From Bryobacterales bacterium (lineage in GTDB: Bacteria > Acidobacteriota > Terriglobia > Bryobacterales > Bryobacteraceae): 64,000 nucleotides of DNA. The stretch spans positions 1 through 64,000 of the forward strand of contig JADLDI010000062.1 of the NCBI GenBank assembly GCA_020846745.1, read 5' to 3'. The notes under the pieces are model-generated. The model saw only the letters and a program-made list of their open reading frames with translations, made no database searches and was not told where the DNA came from. The position numbers were made by a program, and so were the translations under genes. Each line of letters starts with the position of its first letter. The stretch's first letter is position 1. Of the stretch, positions 53,866 through 63,602 are shown one piece after another.

Positions 53866-55020
53866 ATGCATTTCCCCCGTTTCCGCAGCTTTGCTGCCCT
53901 AACTTTGCTCGTTGCGTCTCTTTTCTGTAGCTGCTCGAGCGGCTCTCCTTCGGGTCAACTGGAGGCGGTGACGAAAACGGCGGCACTCCCGGTACTTATT
54001 CCGGGTATGCCTCCTTACCCCGATCCGTCTGACGTTTATTCAGCAGGACGCCCCGGCCTTTTCAGTGACACCGTAAAAGGTATGCCGTCTCGCGTCTACG
54101 TTCCCTGTAACGTCGCCAACAAGGTGATGGTAATCGATCCGGCCACCTACAAGGTCATCGATGAGTTCCCGGTGGAACGGGAACCCCAGCACGTGACACC
54201 GTCATACGATTTGAAGACACTCTATGTGGGCAACGATCAGGGCAATACGCTGACGGTTATCGACCCGATGACTGGTAAGAAAACCGATACGCTCAAGATT
54301 GAAGATCCGTATAACCTTTATTTCACTCCCGACGGCAAGTACGCGATCGTCGTGGCGGAACGGCTGCGGCGACTCGACTTCCGCGATCCGAAAACCATGA
54401 AGCTGATCGAACAGGTAAAGGCCCCATGCCGCGGCGTGGATCATATGGACTTCTCGATGGACGGCCGTTACGCGCTGGCCACATGCGAGTTCTCGGGCGA
54501 GATGTTGAAGGTCGATACCGTGAACCGCAAGGTGATTGGCAAGCTATCGCTGCCCAACGGCGGCATGCCGCAGGATGTGAAGATATCGCCCGACGGGAAG
54601 ACGTTCTATGTCGCCGATATGGAAAACGATGGGATGTACGTGATCGACGGCGATAAGTTCGTCGTCACCGGTTTCATGGCCACGGGCAAGGGCTGCCACG
54701 GTCTGTACACCAGCCGCGATTCGAAGTTGCTGTATATCTCAAATCGCAACGAGGGCAGCGTTTCGGTCATGGAGTTCGCAACCAGGAAACTGGTCGCCAA
54801 GTGGCAGATACCCGGAGGCGGAAGTCCGGATATGGGCGGTGTATCGGCGGACGGCAAGGTCCTGTGGCTGTCGGGCCGGTATCACAAAGAGGTGTACGCG
54901 ATCAGTACCACCGATGGCAACTTGCTGGCGCGGATACCGGTGGCGCGCGGTCCACATGGGATGTGCGTGTGGCCGCAGCCGGGGCGCTATTCGATTGGAC
55001 ACACGGGCATTTTGCGGTAA
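53866..55020 (+). CDS. YncE-like beta-propeller lipoprotein
   Basis: From the ATG at 53866 the product is 384 aa. A lipoprotein signal (FAALTLLVASLFCSCSSG) with a likely lipidated cysteine is followed by a seven-bladed propeller of the YncE/YVTN type. It has repeated NKVMVIDPATYKVIDEFPV-like blades and SPDGKTFYVAD. Such proteins sit in the periplasm or outer membrane and bind unknown ligands. A TAAAAT (53838-53843) lies 22 nt before the start. The 32 residues encoded further upstream have no similarity. Confidence 0.82.
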   Translation: MHFPRFRSFAALTLLVASLFCSCSSGSPSGQLEAVTKTAALPVLIPGMPPYPDPSDVYSAGRPGLFSDTVKGMPSRVYVPCNVANKVMVIDPATYKVIDEFPVEREPQHVTPSYDLKTLYVGNDQGNTLTVIDPMTGKKTDTLKIEDPYNLYFTPDGKYAIVVAERLRRLDFRDPKTMKLIEQVKAPCRGVDHMDFSMDGRYALATCEFSGEMLKVDTVNRKVIGKLSLPNGGMPQDVKISPDGKTFYVADMENDGMYVIDGDKFVVTGFMATGKGCHGLYTSRDSKLLYISNRNEGSVSVMEFATRKLVAKWQIPGGGSPDMGGVSADGKVLWLSGRYHKEVYAISTTDGNLLARIPVARGPHGMCVWPQPGRYSIGHTGILR

Positions 55021-55053
55021 GCAGATGCTAACTCGCTATCGGGTAAACTCCCG

Positions 55054-57018
55054 CTAGCGGCCGTCCAAAAAGGCTCGGTCGAAGTAGTAGAGAAAGCCGT
55101 CTTCGGCTCCTATCAACAGGTCCAGGCGACCGTCGCCGTTCCAGTCGGCGGCGTTGGGTGTAGGATCGTGGCCGGAGAGTTTTCGATTCGTGATCTCGCC
55201 GCGGCGGGCCATAATGGGCTTCGATTGCGAGCCGATATTCTCATACCACATGGCGCCGTCGTTGCTATTGGTGATCAGGTCGAGATCGCCGTCGCCGTCC
55301 CAATCGACGATCTCCACTTTCTTGCGTCCACTGCTGCCGCCGCGGCCGGTCGCCAACAGGAGGAAGCGGCCGCCGGGTTCGACGAAGATGCGTTCGGGCG
55401 GCATCAGCAACAGTTGGCCGTTCACGCGAGCGCGGCGATATAAGGCCAGGTAGCCGCGCCAGTCCATCATCACCAGGTCCGGCAAGCCGTCGCGGTCCCA
55501 ATCGACAACCTTGGGCGTGGTGCGCCACTGCGTGACAAGCTGGTTGCCGACCGGCTTCCACCAGACCCAGTCCGGCTTGGGCGGACCGTCTTCCCACTGC
55601 ACCTCGATATTGCGCGCCGGTTCCAGGTCGCCGCCGCCCGCGCCCTTGTACCAGTGGACTGCACCCCAGATGTCGTTCACCACGATGTCGAGTTTGCCGT
55701 CCAGGTCCCAATCGGCTACGGAGGGGTTGGAGTAGCCCCATTTCTCTTCGATAGGGCCTTGGACGCTGCCGTTCGGTCCGGCGATACGCCGGATTGTCTT
55801 GCCGCCCGCTGTCAGGTTGCCGCGGTCGGTGAATTCCGGGCGGGCCTTCGTGCCGGCGTTTTGGAAATACTGCAAATAACCGGCGGAGTTGCCGGTGATG
55901 ATGTCAAGGAGGCCGTCGCCGTTCCAATCGACGGCAACGGGCCGCGCGAGCGCGCCGCTCTTGATGTAGGGATCGATTTGTTCGAGTGGCTTGGGATCTT
56001 TCAGGCCGAGGGCCAGTTTGACGGTGCCGTCCTCTTCCCCTACGAGTAGCGATTCGGTGCCGCCCCAGTCGACTACGCGCGGCTGGATCATGCAAAGCTC
56101 CATCTGGAACAGAGGCTCCATTCTGCCTGTGCTGCGGCTCCAGCGGTAGACCATGTCGACGAAGTCGCCAAGGATGAGGTCGCCTGACGCGAGGCGGGTG
56201 GGTGAAGGGCTGCCGCGGGTTTCAAGCGGCAGCTTTACGGGTTCGGAGAAGCGCGGCGCGGCGTTGGTGCCCATATTGCGGTGGAAGTAGACGTACCCGT
56301 GAACGGGGCCGCGGGTCCAGCGGCCATTCTTGTCCCAGGCATCGTCCCAACCGTAGTCGCGCCAATCGGATGCGCCCACCAGCAGGTCGATGACGCCGTC
56401 CGCGTCCCAATCGGTCGGATACCAGAGGTCGTCACGGCCGGTCGTATAGTCGCGGCGCACATCAACGGGCACCCAGCGCGACATGCGGTTGGCTTTGAAG
56501 TCGGAGTAGTAGCCGCCGGACTTGACCATGTCGAGCTTGCCGTCGCCGTTGAAATCCGCAATCACGAGATCCTTTACGCCCTGACCGATCCATTCGGCCC
56601 GGCTGAAGTAACCGCCGAGGTTGCGGAACAGGTAGGTGCCGTTATAAGGACGGTCGACACAGCCGACGATCAGGTCGAGGTCGCCGTCGTCATCCATGTC
56701 GATCGCGCCAGGATGTCCCCACAGGCCGACGGAGAGTTTGCCGCGAACACCGGGGCGGCCGAAGGTGAGGCGGTCGCCCGTGCCAATCATCGCCGGTTCG
56801 GGAGACGCTTCACTGCCGGCGGTGATCGAGTACCTTCCGGCGCCGGTAGAGAGCCACGAGACGCGCACACGGTTGAGCCGCCTTTCGGACTTGGCGGGTA
56901 AAACGGACGAGCCCGCGCGCACTTCGATTGCGCCGGGCTCCAGTTCTCCTTCATAGAGCAGCGGACGTCCCAGAGGCGCCGCGCTTTCATACACGATCAA
57001 CAGAGCGAGGAGAAGCAC
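55054..57018 (-). CDS. FG-GAP/VCBS repeat protein, exported
   Basis: The 654-aa protein starts with a short hydrophobic leader (LLLALLIVYESAAP, GTG start). It contains eight calcium-loop repeats of the form DxDxDGxxDL: DMDDDGDLDL, DFNGDGKLDM, DWDADGVIDL, DWNGDGLLDI, DWDLDGKLDI, DWDRDGLPDL, DWDGDGDLDL and DWNGDGRLDL. The fold is an integrin-like propeller, probably an outer-surface binding protein. It lies 22 nt after the outer-membrane barrel gene and probably shares its transcript. Confidence 0.85.
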   Translation of the reverse strand: MLLLALLIVYESAAPLGRPLLYEGELEPGAIEVRAGSSVLPAKSERRLNRVRVSWLSTGAGRYSITAGSEASPEPAMIGTGDRLTFGRPGVRGKLSVGLWGHPGAIDMDDDGDLDLIVGCVDRPYNGTYLFRNLGGYFSRAEWIGQGVKDLVIADFNGDGKLDMVKSGGYYSDFKANRMSRWVPVDVRRDYTTGRDDLWYPTDWDADGVIDLLVGASDWRDYGWDDAWDKNGRWTRGPVHGYVYFHRNMGTNAAPRFSEPVKLPLETRGSPSPTRLASGDLILGDFVDMVYRWSRSTGRMEPLFQMELCMIQPRVVDWGGTESLLVGEEDGTVKLALGLKDPKPLEQIDPYIKSGALARPVAVDWNGDGLLDIITGNSAGYLQYFQNAGTKARPEFTDRGNLTAGGKTIRRIAGPNGSVQGPIEEKWGYSNPSVADWDLDGKLDIVVNDIWGAVHWYKGAGGGDLEPARNIEVQWEDGPPKPDWVWWKPVGNQLVTQWRTTPKVVDWDRDGLPDLVMMDWRGYLALYRRARVNGQLLLMPPERIFVEPGGRFLLLATGRGGSSGRKKVEIVDWDGDGDLDLITNSNDGAMWYENIGSQSKPIMARRGEITNRKLSGHDPTPNAADWNGDGRLDLLIGAEDGFLYYFDRAFLDGR

Positions 57019-57040
57019 CCCTCAGGATAGCTCTGGTGAG

Positions 57041-57676
57041 TTACCACTTGAAGCCGATGGTGATCGGAATGTAGTCCGTATTCGAGTTGTCGGTAAAGAT
57101 GTGGTGGAAGCGGCCTTCAATGAACAGCCGCGCGCCGGAGTTTTGGCTCAGCAGAAACGAAACTCCCGCTCCGCCGTTGACTCCGCCCGCATCCTGACGT
57201 GACTGGCCGAGAATCCGGCTGGTCGGATACGCCGCGTTGTAGTAACCATACCAGGGGTCGAAGAATGTCCCCACCGCCGTGCTCGGCTCAGTGAAATTGA
57301 TGTTACGCCGATAGAATCCACCTCCAGCCGTAACATACACACCCACCCGGCTTTCGCTACCTGTTAGATTCACCACAGGTTGAACCGTAGCTGACCAGAT
57401 ATATGCGTCGCCCGTCGGTGTCCCGAAGTTATCGAGCACATGTTGCGGCACGCCCAAATTGTTGTACTGGAACTCACCGAGTATTCCGAAATGACGGTGA
57501 AAGTTGTACCCGGCTCCGGCCAGTACATTCCAGCCTGGATCGAACCGGTTCTTTGTCAGTCCGGCTGTGGGCGTGTAACCGCCGCCAATCTTAAACGTGA
57601 ACCCCGTGTCCCGCACCTGCGCACCGCAAATCGAGGCGAACAGGAGAGCGGCGAACGTTGATGTTACGAATCGCAT
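57041..57676 (-). CDS. outer-membrane beta-barrel protein
   Basis: The 211-aa protein has a cleavable signal (MRFVTSTFAALLFASICGAQ). Alternating-residue strands follow, such as FTFKIGGGYTPTAGL, WNVLAGAGYNFHRHFGILGEFQYN and VGVYVTAGGGFYRR. It ends in PITIGFKW with a terminal aromatic residue, as expected for a small OmpA/OmpW-like barrel. The ligand is unknown. A clear AGGAAAGGAG Shine-Dalgarno precedes the ATG. Confidence 0.8.
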   Translation of the reverse strand: MRFVTSTFAALLFASICGAQVRDTGFTFKIGGGYTPTAGLTKNRFDPGWNVLAGAGYNFHRHFGILGEFQYNNLGVPQHVLDNFGTPTGDAYIWSATVQPVVNLTGSESRVGVYVTAGGGFYRRNINFTEPSTAVGTFFDPWYGYYNAAYPTSRILGQSRQDAGGVNGGAGVSFLLSQNSGARLFIEGRFHHIFTDNSNTDYIPITIGFKW

Positions 57677-57718
57677 CGTGGTTAGTTCTCCTTTCCTAAG
57701 CGAGATACCCCCGAACAG

Positions 57719-57738
57719 GTTCTCGTACGTTAGAGAAC
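57719..57738 (-). terminator. hairpin between the DUF1501 and barrel genes
   Basis: GTTCTC and GAGAAC form a 6-bp stem with an 8-nt loop in the 105-nt gap downstream of the DUF1501 stop. There is no strong U-tract, so it may only weaken read-through. Confidence 0.35.
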
Positions 57739-57781
57739 ACCACCTTGCCGTTGGTTACGAAAGCTGAGTGTAACGTAGTAC

Positions 57782-59236
57782 TTATGCCAGCAGTTGCTTC
57801 ACCAGATTTCCGTGGATATCCGTGAGGCGGAAATAGCGGCCCTGGAACTTATAAGTCAACTTCGTATGTTCGATCCCCAGACAATGCAGGATCGTGGCCT
57901 GCATGTCGTGAACGTGTACGGGATCGCTTACCGTGTTGTATGAAAAATCATCCGTTTCGCCCATCACCGTACCTGGTTTCATACCGCCGCCGGCCATCCA
58001 CCAGACGAAGTTGCGCGGGTGGTGGTCGCGACCATAGTTGGTTTCGGTAAGGCGGCCCTGGCAGTAGACGGTCCGGCCGAATTCGCCGCCCCAGATGACG
58101 AGCGTATCGTCGAGGAGGCCGCGCCGCTTAAGATCCGTCACCAGCGCGGCGGAGGCTTGGTCGGTCCCGCGGCACTGCATACGGATGTGGCTAGGGAGTT
58201 CGTTGTGCTGGTCCCAACCGCGATGATACAGCTGGATGAACCGGACGTCGCGTTCCGCCAGGCGGCGCGCGAGAAGGCAGTTGGCCGCGTATGTGCCAGG
58301 CTTACGGGCATCCTCACCATAGAGTTTGAAGGTGCTTTCGGGCTCCTTGGAAAGGTCCATCAGATCGGGCACCGAGGCTTGCATGCGGTACGCCATCTCG
58401 TACTGCGCAACGCGCGTTTCGATTTCAGGATCGCCGTAGTCTTTGTAGCGCAGCTTGTTCAATTGCTCCAAACCGTCGAGCATGGCGCGGCGTGTTTGGC
58501 GGCTGATGCCGTCCGGGTCCTGCAGATAGAGCACGGCGTCTGAGCCGGAGCGGAAGCGGATGCCCTGATAGTTGGACGGAAGGAAACCGGCGCCCCAAAG
58601 GCGCGAAAAAAGCGGTTGGTCGTTGATGGGGGTGTTCGAGAGCGAGATCAGCACGACAAACGCCGGCATGTTCTGGTTCTCACTACCGAGGCCGTAGCTG
58701 ACCCACGAACCGAGCGAGGGGCGGCCGGGCTGCTGCGAGCCCGAGTGGATGAACGTGATGGCCGGATCGTGATTGATCGCGTCGGTATTCATCGTCTTCA
58801 CGATGCAGAGGTCGTCGATGATCTTGGCCGTGTGCGGGATGAGTTCGCTGGCCCAGGTGCCGTTCTTGCCGTACTGCTCGAACTTGAACAGCGACGGGGC
58901 GACGGGGAGCGAACTCTGGCCCGAGGTCATACCCGTGATGCGCTGGCCCATGCGGACCGAGCCGGGTAACTCCGTGCCGAACATCGCTTTCAGCTTCGGC
59001 TTGTAATCGAACATGTCGAGCTGAGAAGGCCCGCCGGACTGATGCAGGAAAATGACCCGCTTTGCTTTGGCGGCAAAGTGCGGCAGGTCTTTAAGGCCGC
59101 CGGTTTTAGGATTGCGCTCGCGCGTTTCCGCTCCCTGTAGGAGTGTGGAAAGCGCGGCGATCCCGATGCCGGTGGCGGAGCGCGAAAAGAAGTGACGGCG
59201 TGTGAGGCTGAGTTCGATTTCCTTCTGGATAGACAT
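57782..59236 (-). CDS. DUF1501 family protein (Tat-exported)
   Basis: The 484-aa protein has a twin-arginine leader ([23 protein letters not shown]) and the DUF1501 motifs: [67 protein letters not shown] and [19 protein letters not shown]. It is a distinct subtype from the other two copies here. It begins 6 nt after the DUF1553 gene on the same strand, so the pair is almost certainly one operon. Confidence 0.9.
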   Translation of the reverse strand: MSIQKEIELSLTRRHFFSRSATGIGIAALSTLLQGAETRERNPKTGGLKDLPHFAAKAKRVIFLHQSGGPSQLDMFDYKPKLKAMFGTELPGSVRMGQRITGMTSGQSSLPVAPSLFKFEQYGKNGTWASELIPHTAKIIDDLCIVKTMNTDAINHDPAITFIHSGSQQPGRPSLGSWVSYGLGSENQNMPAFVVLISLSNTPINDQPLFSRLWGAGFLPSNYQGIRFRSGSDAVLYLQDPDGISRQTRRAMLDGLEQLNKLRYKDYGDPEIETRVAQYEMAYRMQASVPDLMDLSKEPESTFKLYGEDARKPGTYAANCLLARRLAERDVRFIQLYHRGWDQHNELPSHIRMQCRGTDQASAALVTDLKRRGLLDDTLVIWGGEFGRTVYCQGRLTETNYGRDHHPRNFVWWMAGGGMKPGTVMGETDDFSYNTVSDPVHVHDMQATILHCLGIEHTKLTYKFQGRYFRLTDIHGNLVKQLLA

Positions 59237-59242
59237 GCCGGG

Positions 59243-62200
59243 TTACTCCTTGGTGATCGCTTCGTCCAGGCTGAGAATCATGCTGACCACGTTGGTCCAC
59301 GCGGCCAGTTCCACACGGTTCAACTGCTCGTCGACCTTCATCTCGCCGGTCTTCAGCAGTTTCTCCGCGGCTTTCGGATCGGCCTTATAGATATCCATCT
59401 GCTGAGCGGCGGCTTTCTTGAGGACGAGTAACTCCTGCTGCATGGGCTTCCGCAGCAGCACGCGGCGGTAGGCGAAGGCGATGCGATCCTCGGGTTTCGG
59501 GCCGGCATCGCGCAGGGCGGCGGTTGCTAACTGGCGCGCCGATTCAACATAAGTGGGATCGTTCCAAAGCACTAATGCCTGAAGCGGCGTATTGGTCGTG
59601 GGGCGGCGCGATGTGCACTTCTCGCGGTCCGGCGCGTCGAACGTGACCATCTGCGCGGGGGGCACGGTGCGCTTCCAAAACGTGTACATCGAACGGCGGT
59701 AGAGGTCAGCGCCTTTCGACTGCTGGTAGACCTGCGCGGAGAAGGTGCCGTGGTACGCCATCTCTTCCCACAGTCCTGGCGGCTGGTACGGGTAGACGCT
59801 GCGGCCGCCAACTTCCTTGTTCAAGAGGCCGCTCACGGCAAGTGCGTTGTCGCGGACGAATTCGGCGGGCAGGCGGAAGCGGGACATGCGGGCAAGCAGA
59901 CGGTTCTCGGGGTCGCGGTCGTGTAACTGGGGAGTTACTTTCGACGCCTGGCGGTAGGTGGCCGAAGTAACAATCAAGCGCTCGATGGCTTTCACATCCC
60001 ACCCTGTTCGGACAAACTCGGTGGCTAGCCAGTCGAGCAACTCTGGATGGCTGGGCGCTTCGCCTTGGGAGCCGAAATCTTCCGACGTTTTGACGATGCC
60101 GTTGCCGAAGTAGTTCTGCCAGAAACGATTGACCGTGACGCGCGAGGTGAGCGGGTGCGACGGGTCGATCAGCCACTTGGCGAGTCCAAGGCGATTAGCT
60201 GGCGCGTCCTTCGGAAGCGGCGGCAGGGCAGCGGGAACGGCGGCGTCGACCTTGAGCGTCTTGTTGCGGTAGTCGCCGCGAGTTAGCACGAAGGTATCGC
60301 GCGGCTTCTCCATATCCGCCATGATCATGGTGTTAGGAATCGCCCGCTCCATCGCTTCTTTTCGGCGTTCCAAAGCACGCAACTGGGCGTAGGCGGTGCG
60401 CTGTGCTTCGGGCGCGGCGTGAGTCAGGAAGTAGTCGCGGAGGCGTTCCTTCTCTTCTTTAGAGCGCTTGGCGGCGGAGGTCTGCAGTAGGGCGCCGGCG
60501 GGGATGTGATACGCGAGGTCGGCAACTTCGGTTTCGCCGATCTGGCGCTTGTAGAAGCGCAGGTCGTCGAGTCCGCCGCGGAAGCCGCGAACTGTCAGGG
60601 GCGCAGTGGTGGCGATCGATCCGTTGAGCGAATCGTCGAGCACTTCCAGTTCGGCCGGCTTGCCATTCACGAGCAGGCGCAGACCGGCCGCTTTGCTCGA
60701 ACCGTCGTAAAGATAGGCAATATGCGTCCAGGTTCCGAAGATCACCGGATCTTTGGTTCGGACGCGCAACGTGCTCGTGGGCCACTGGTTGATAAGGTGG
60801 AACGCGAGACGCGCGCCGCGCTTGAGGTCGGGCACATGGTACGACTCTTCTGTTACTAACTCCCACCCACGGCGGCCTTGGGCTTCGTCTAACTTCGTAA
60901 GTATGCGGATCGATTCGATCTTCTCGCCGACCGGACGGATCCAGCCCGCGATCGTGAACGGCTTATTCGCTTCCACCGGAACGTCGGCGCCGAGCGTAGC
61001 CTGATCTTCCATCGTGAAGTTGACGGCGCCGTTCACCATGCCTTTGTTGAACGTCGGCTCGCCTTTCAATGGGCGGCCGTATTGATAGTTACCCGACGTG
61101 TCGCTGTAGCTGCCGTCGAACTCCCAATGGGCCGCAATGCCTTCCTTCACCGGGCCGGGCAGGGCGGCCAGCTTCGAAGGCTCCCAGGCGGCGATCATCT
61201 CTTCGACCGCTTTGTCTTCCAGGAATTTGCGCTTAGCTTTGATCTCCGCTTCGAGGTCGTCGAGTTCTTTCAACTGGCCCGGGGGAGCGATCGGGATCAT
61301 CGGTTCCGCGTTGCCTTTCCGGCCATCAAGGCCCTTTTCGGGAACCGCGTTGAAGAACGCGAAGAAACGATAAAAGTCTTTTTGCGAGATCGGATCGTAC
61401 TTATGGTCGTGACAGCGCGCGCAACCCATGGTCATGCCCATGAAAACGTTCGCGGTGGTTTCGACCCGATCCATAATGTACTCGTTCATGTACTCTTCGG
61501 GAATCGCGCCGCCTTCGAAGTTGATCATGTGGTTGCGGTTGAAGCCGGTGGCGAGTTTCTGGTTGACGGTCGGGTTGGGGAGCAGGTCGCCGGCCAGTTG
61601 CTCGACCACGAATTCGCTGTATGGTTTGTTCTCGTTGAAGGCATCGATCACCCACTTGCGCCAGAGCCACATGTCGCGGTGCGAATCGATGTGGTAGCCG
61701 TGGGTGTCGGCGTACCGGGAGAGGTCCATCCACTGCACAGCCATACGCTCGCCATAATGCGGCGACTTCAGCAGGCGCTCCACTTGTTTTTCGTACGCCT
61801 GTGCGGAGCGGTCCCTTACAAAGGCGTCCACTTCTTCGGGCGTTGGCGGCAGACCGGTGAGGTCGAAACTGAGGCGGCGCAGCAGCGTCGCGCGATCGGC
61901 TTCGGGCGATGGCTTCAACCCTTCCTGTTCGAGTTTGGCCAAAACGAAGTTGTCGATCGGGTTGCGCACCCAGGTCTTGGCCTTCACCGCTGGCAGGTCC
62001 GGCCGCTTGGGCGCCGTATATGACCAGTGCTGTTCCCATTTGGCGCCCTCATCCACCCATTTCTTGATAAGCGCGATCTGCTTTTCGTTGAGCGCCCTGC
62101 CAGTCGCAACGGGGGGCATGCGCAAGGCCTTCTTCTCGTGCGTGATGCGGGCGACGATCGAGGGCGCTTTCCCGAGCACCCCTTCGCGCGTGTCCAGGCG

Positions 62201-62377
62201 CAGGCCGGCCATACGGCCTTTCTCATCAGGACCGTGACAGGAAAGACAGTTATCCGAGAGGATCGGCCGGATGTCCCGGTTGAAGTCGACCCCCTTGCCC
62301 GGCGCGGCGGCGCTCGACCCCGCCACCGTGACAAGCAAGACACAGAAAACGCAAAAAGATACGGGCAAAAATCGCAT
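59243..62377 (-). CDS. PSD1 cytochrome c / DUF1549 / LamG / DUF1553 protein
   Basis: From the ATG at 62377 the product is 1044 aa. A signal peptide ([22 protein letters not shown]) precedes a cytochrome c domain with CLSCH. DUF1549 follows ([36 protein letters not shown]), with a second Cxx[14 protein letters not shown] concanavalin-like LamG domain (about 420-620, [23 protein letters not shown]) is inserted before DUF1553 ([31 protein letters not shown]). The LamG insertion suggests carbohydrate binding. The smaller copy at 11294-13777 lacks it. The frame extends to 62533 without similarity. Confidence 0.88.
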   Translation of the reverse strand: MRFLPVSFCVFCVLLVTVAGSSAAAPGKGVDFNRDIRPILSDNCLSCHGPDEKGRMAGLRLDTREGVLGKAPSIVARITHEKKALRMPPVATGRALNEKQIALIKKWVDEGAKWEQHWSYTAPKRPDLPAVKAKTWVRNPIDNFVLAKLEQEGLKPSPEADRATLLRRLSFDLTGLPPTPEEVDAFVRDRSAQAYEKQVERLLKSPHYGERMAVQWMDLSRYADTHGYHIDSHRDMWLWRKWVIDAFNENKPYSEFVVEQLAGDLLPNPTVNQKLATGFNRNHMINFEGGAIPEEYMNEYIMDRVETTANVFMGMTMGCARCHDHKYDPISQKDFYRFFAFFNAVPEKGLDGRKGNAEPMIPIAPPGQLKELDDLEAEIKAKRKFLEDKAVEEMIAAWEPSKLAALPGPVKEGIAAHWEFDGSYSDTSGNYQYGRPLKGEPTFNKGMVNGAVNFTMEDQATLGADVPVEANKPFTIAGWIRPVGEKIESIRILTKLDEAQGRRGWELVTEESYHVPDLKRGARLAFHLINQWPTSTLRVRTKDPVIFGTWTHIAYLYDGSSKAAGLRLLVNGKPAELEVLDDSLNGSIATTAPLTVRGFRGGLDDLRFYKRQIGETEVADLAYHIPAGALLQTSAAKRSKEEKERLRDYFLTHAAPEAQRTAYAQLRALERRKEAMERAIPNTMIMADMEKPRDTFVLTRGDYRNKTLKVDAAVPAALPPLPKDAPANRLGLAKWLIDPSHPLTSRVTVNRFWQNYFGNGIVKTSEDFGSQGEAPSHPELLDWLATEFVRTGWDVKAIERLIVTSATYRQASKVTPQLHDRDPENRLLARMSRFRLPAEFVRDNALAVSGLLNKEVGGRSVYPYQPPGLWEEMAYHGTFSAQVYQQSKGADLYRRSMYTFWKRTVPPAQMVTFDAPDREKCTSRRPTTNTPLQALVLWNDPTYVESARQLATAALRDAGPKPEDRIAFAYRRVLLRKPMQQELLVLKKAAAQQMDIYKADPKAAEKLLKTGEMKVDEQLNRVELAAWTNVVSMILSLDEAITKE

Positions 62378-63032
62378 GGGAGTGCTTGTCCAAATGATAT
62401 CAAGGGGCTTCCCCCGAAACGGAACCGCAACCGTCAGGGCGTGTGCAAAAGATCCGGAACACCGCTCCCTCGCGGTCGCGGCTCGGTTAGATGCTGCTTG
62501 TTTCCAATGGTTTGGCGGAGCCAGAAGGCACACTAAATCGCATTCGCGAGGGTTGTTTCACGGGCCCGTCAGGGAGCGTTGCAGAATCCGACGACATCCT
62601 CCAACACTTCACCCCCTTCCACCAGGTCCGCCCTGGCTTCGGAAATAGACATCTTATTCGGGCCAACGCCATCCGCATTTCGCGCCGGCGTTCTTTGCGT
62701 CTTAGGGTCTTGGCGAGAGATCATACAAATCCGCCATGACCGATCCTTTCGCCCATTTTTCGCCCCCCGAAAAATCCATTCACAACCAATTGCAAAAAGC
62801 TCAAAATATCTTCTAACCCCCGCCCCACCAGCAACTTAACCGCACTTTCCAAGCCCCAAAACCCCCTCCGCTACTGCCGGGCCCGCTTTCGCCCGTGTTA
62901 CTCCTGGCGCGAACCCCGGTCGCCGGTCGCCGTCGTAACCGAACCGCGGCGCGTCAGCCCGCGGTCCTTCTTCACCCCCGTCTACGACGGCTAACCCAGG
63001 GCCAAGCCCTATTCGAAAGGAATCAGGAAAGT
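62378..63032. other. debris region with dispersed repeats and no clear gene
   Basis: No intact gene is supported. It holds copies of a GC-rich dispersed repeat (listed separately). A complete but unrecognised 51-codon minus-strand frame runs from 62724 to 62569 and ends in LVEGGEVLEDVVGFCNAP. The plus strand has a 26-codon frame (MTDPFAHFSPPEK at its start). I do not trust either as a gene. Confidence 0.4.
62423..62483. repeat. dispersed GC-rich repeat, two inverted copies
   Basis: A GGAACCGCAACCGTCAGGG-like copy is followed by a near-complement, GCTCCCTCGCGGTCGCGGCTC. A partial copy (CCGTCAGGGAGCG) lies at about 62566-62578 and another at about 63181-63204. The core is close to GAGCCGCGACCGTCAGGGAG. 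Confidence 0.55.
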
Positions 63033-63119
63033 ATGTCGATAAACAGCACCGGACCCAAAACCCCGGAAGGCAAGAAAACCTCCTCCAAAAGTGCTCTTAA
63101 GCACGGCCTTGCTTCCTGA
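63033..63119 (+). pseudogene. truncated TGPKTPEGK-family protein (28 codons)
   Basis: An ATG with AGGA upstream opens MSINSTGPKTPEGKKTSSK, then SALKHGLAS and a stop. This is the recognisable N-terminus of a widespread family of unknown function in acidobacteria and planctomycetes, usually much longer. Here only the head is left. It sits in the repeat-rich debris region. Confidence 0.55.
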
Positions 63120-63123
63120 TAAT

Positions 63124-63579
63124 TCAACGCTTTGCGAAACGAACTCCCGCCCCCGCTACCGACCCGTGCACCGCCCCCATAACGGAGCCGCGACCGTCAG
63201 GAAGTGAGAAAAAAACCCGCTGAATGCGATCTAGCACCGCCCCACAGGTTCGGCAGGACATCGCAAGGTAGGGCATGACGGCTCGCCAATCGGCCGGCCT
63301 GCGCTTCCAGATGGAGCTGTGCGAGTAGAGGCGTTCGTAAATCCAGTCGTAACCGGCCTCCAAGTCTTCGGGCGACATGTTTTTCGGGCGGAAGACGGCA
63401 TGGGCCGTGTCGTAGAGGTCCCAGTTCTGATGAAGGAGCCGGCCTTCCGCATCCATTTTCCGAAACAGCGGCGTGCCCGGATACGGGGTCAGGATGCGGT
63501 TCGACCTAAGATTGTTATCGATGAAGACGCCATAGGGCTCACCACCCGCAGCGAACTCGTCCGCGATCTGCTGGGGATA
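63124..63579 (-). pseudogene. B12-binding radical SAM protein remnant with internal deletion
   Basis: The frame encodes two separate family segments now joined. YPQQIADEFAAGG, then YGVFIDNNLRSNR, comes from the radical-SAM middle. It is fused directly to ILTPYPGTPLFRKMDAEGRLL, WDLYDTAHAVFRPKNMSPEDLEAGY and LYSHSSIWKRRP from near the C-terminus. About 90-100 residues are missing between them, as are the B12 domain and the CxxxCxxC cluster motif. The last part (FFSLPDGRGSV) runs into the dispersed repeat at about 63181-63204. Confidence 0.7.
63181..63204. repeat. copy of the dispersed GC-rich repeat
   Basis: GGAGCCGCGACCGTCAGGAAG matches the core seen at 62423-62483. Read on the minus strand it supplies the spurious LPDGRGSV tail of the radical-SAM remnant. 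Confidence 0.5.
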
Positions 63580-63602
63580 CGCGCATGCGGTAGCTGGATT
63601 GT

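Noticed and set aside
61082..62023. 313-codon plus-strand frame inside the DUF1549/1553 gene
   Set aside because: Antisense shadow of a high-GC gene; the minus-strand product has haem motifs and DUF domains over the same bases.
62569..62724. 51-codon minus-strand frame ending LVEGGEVLEDVVGFCNAP
   Set aside because: Complete frame, but it ends in the dispersed repeat and I cannot link it to a known family; not called as a gene.
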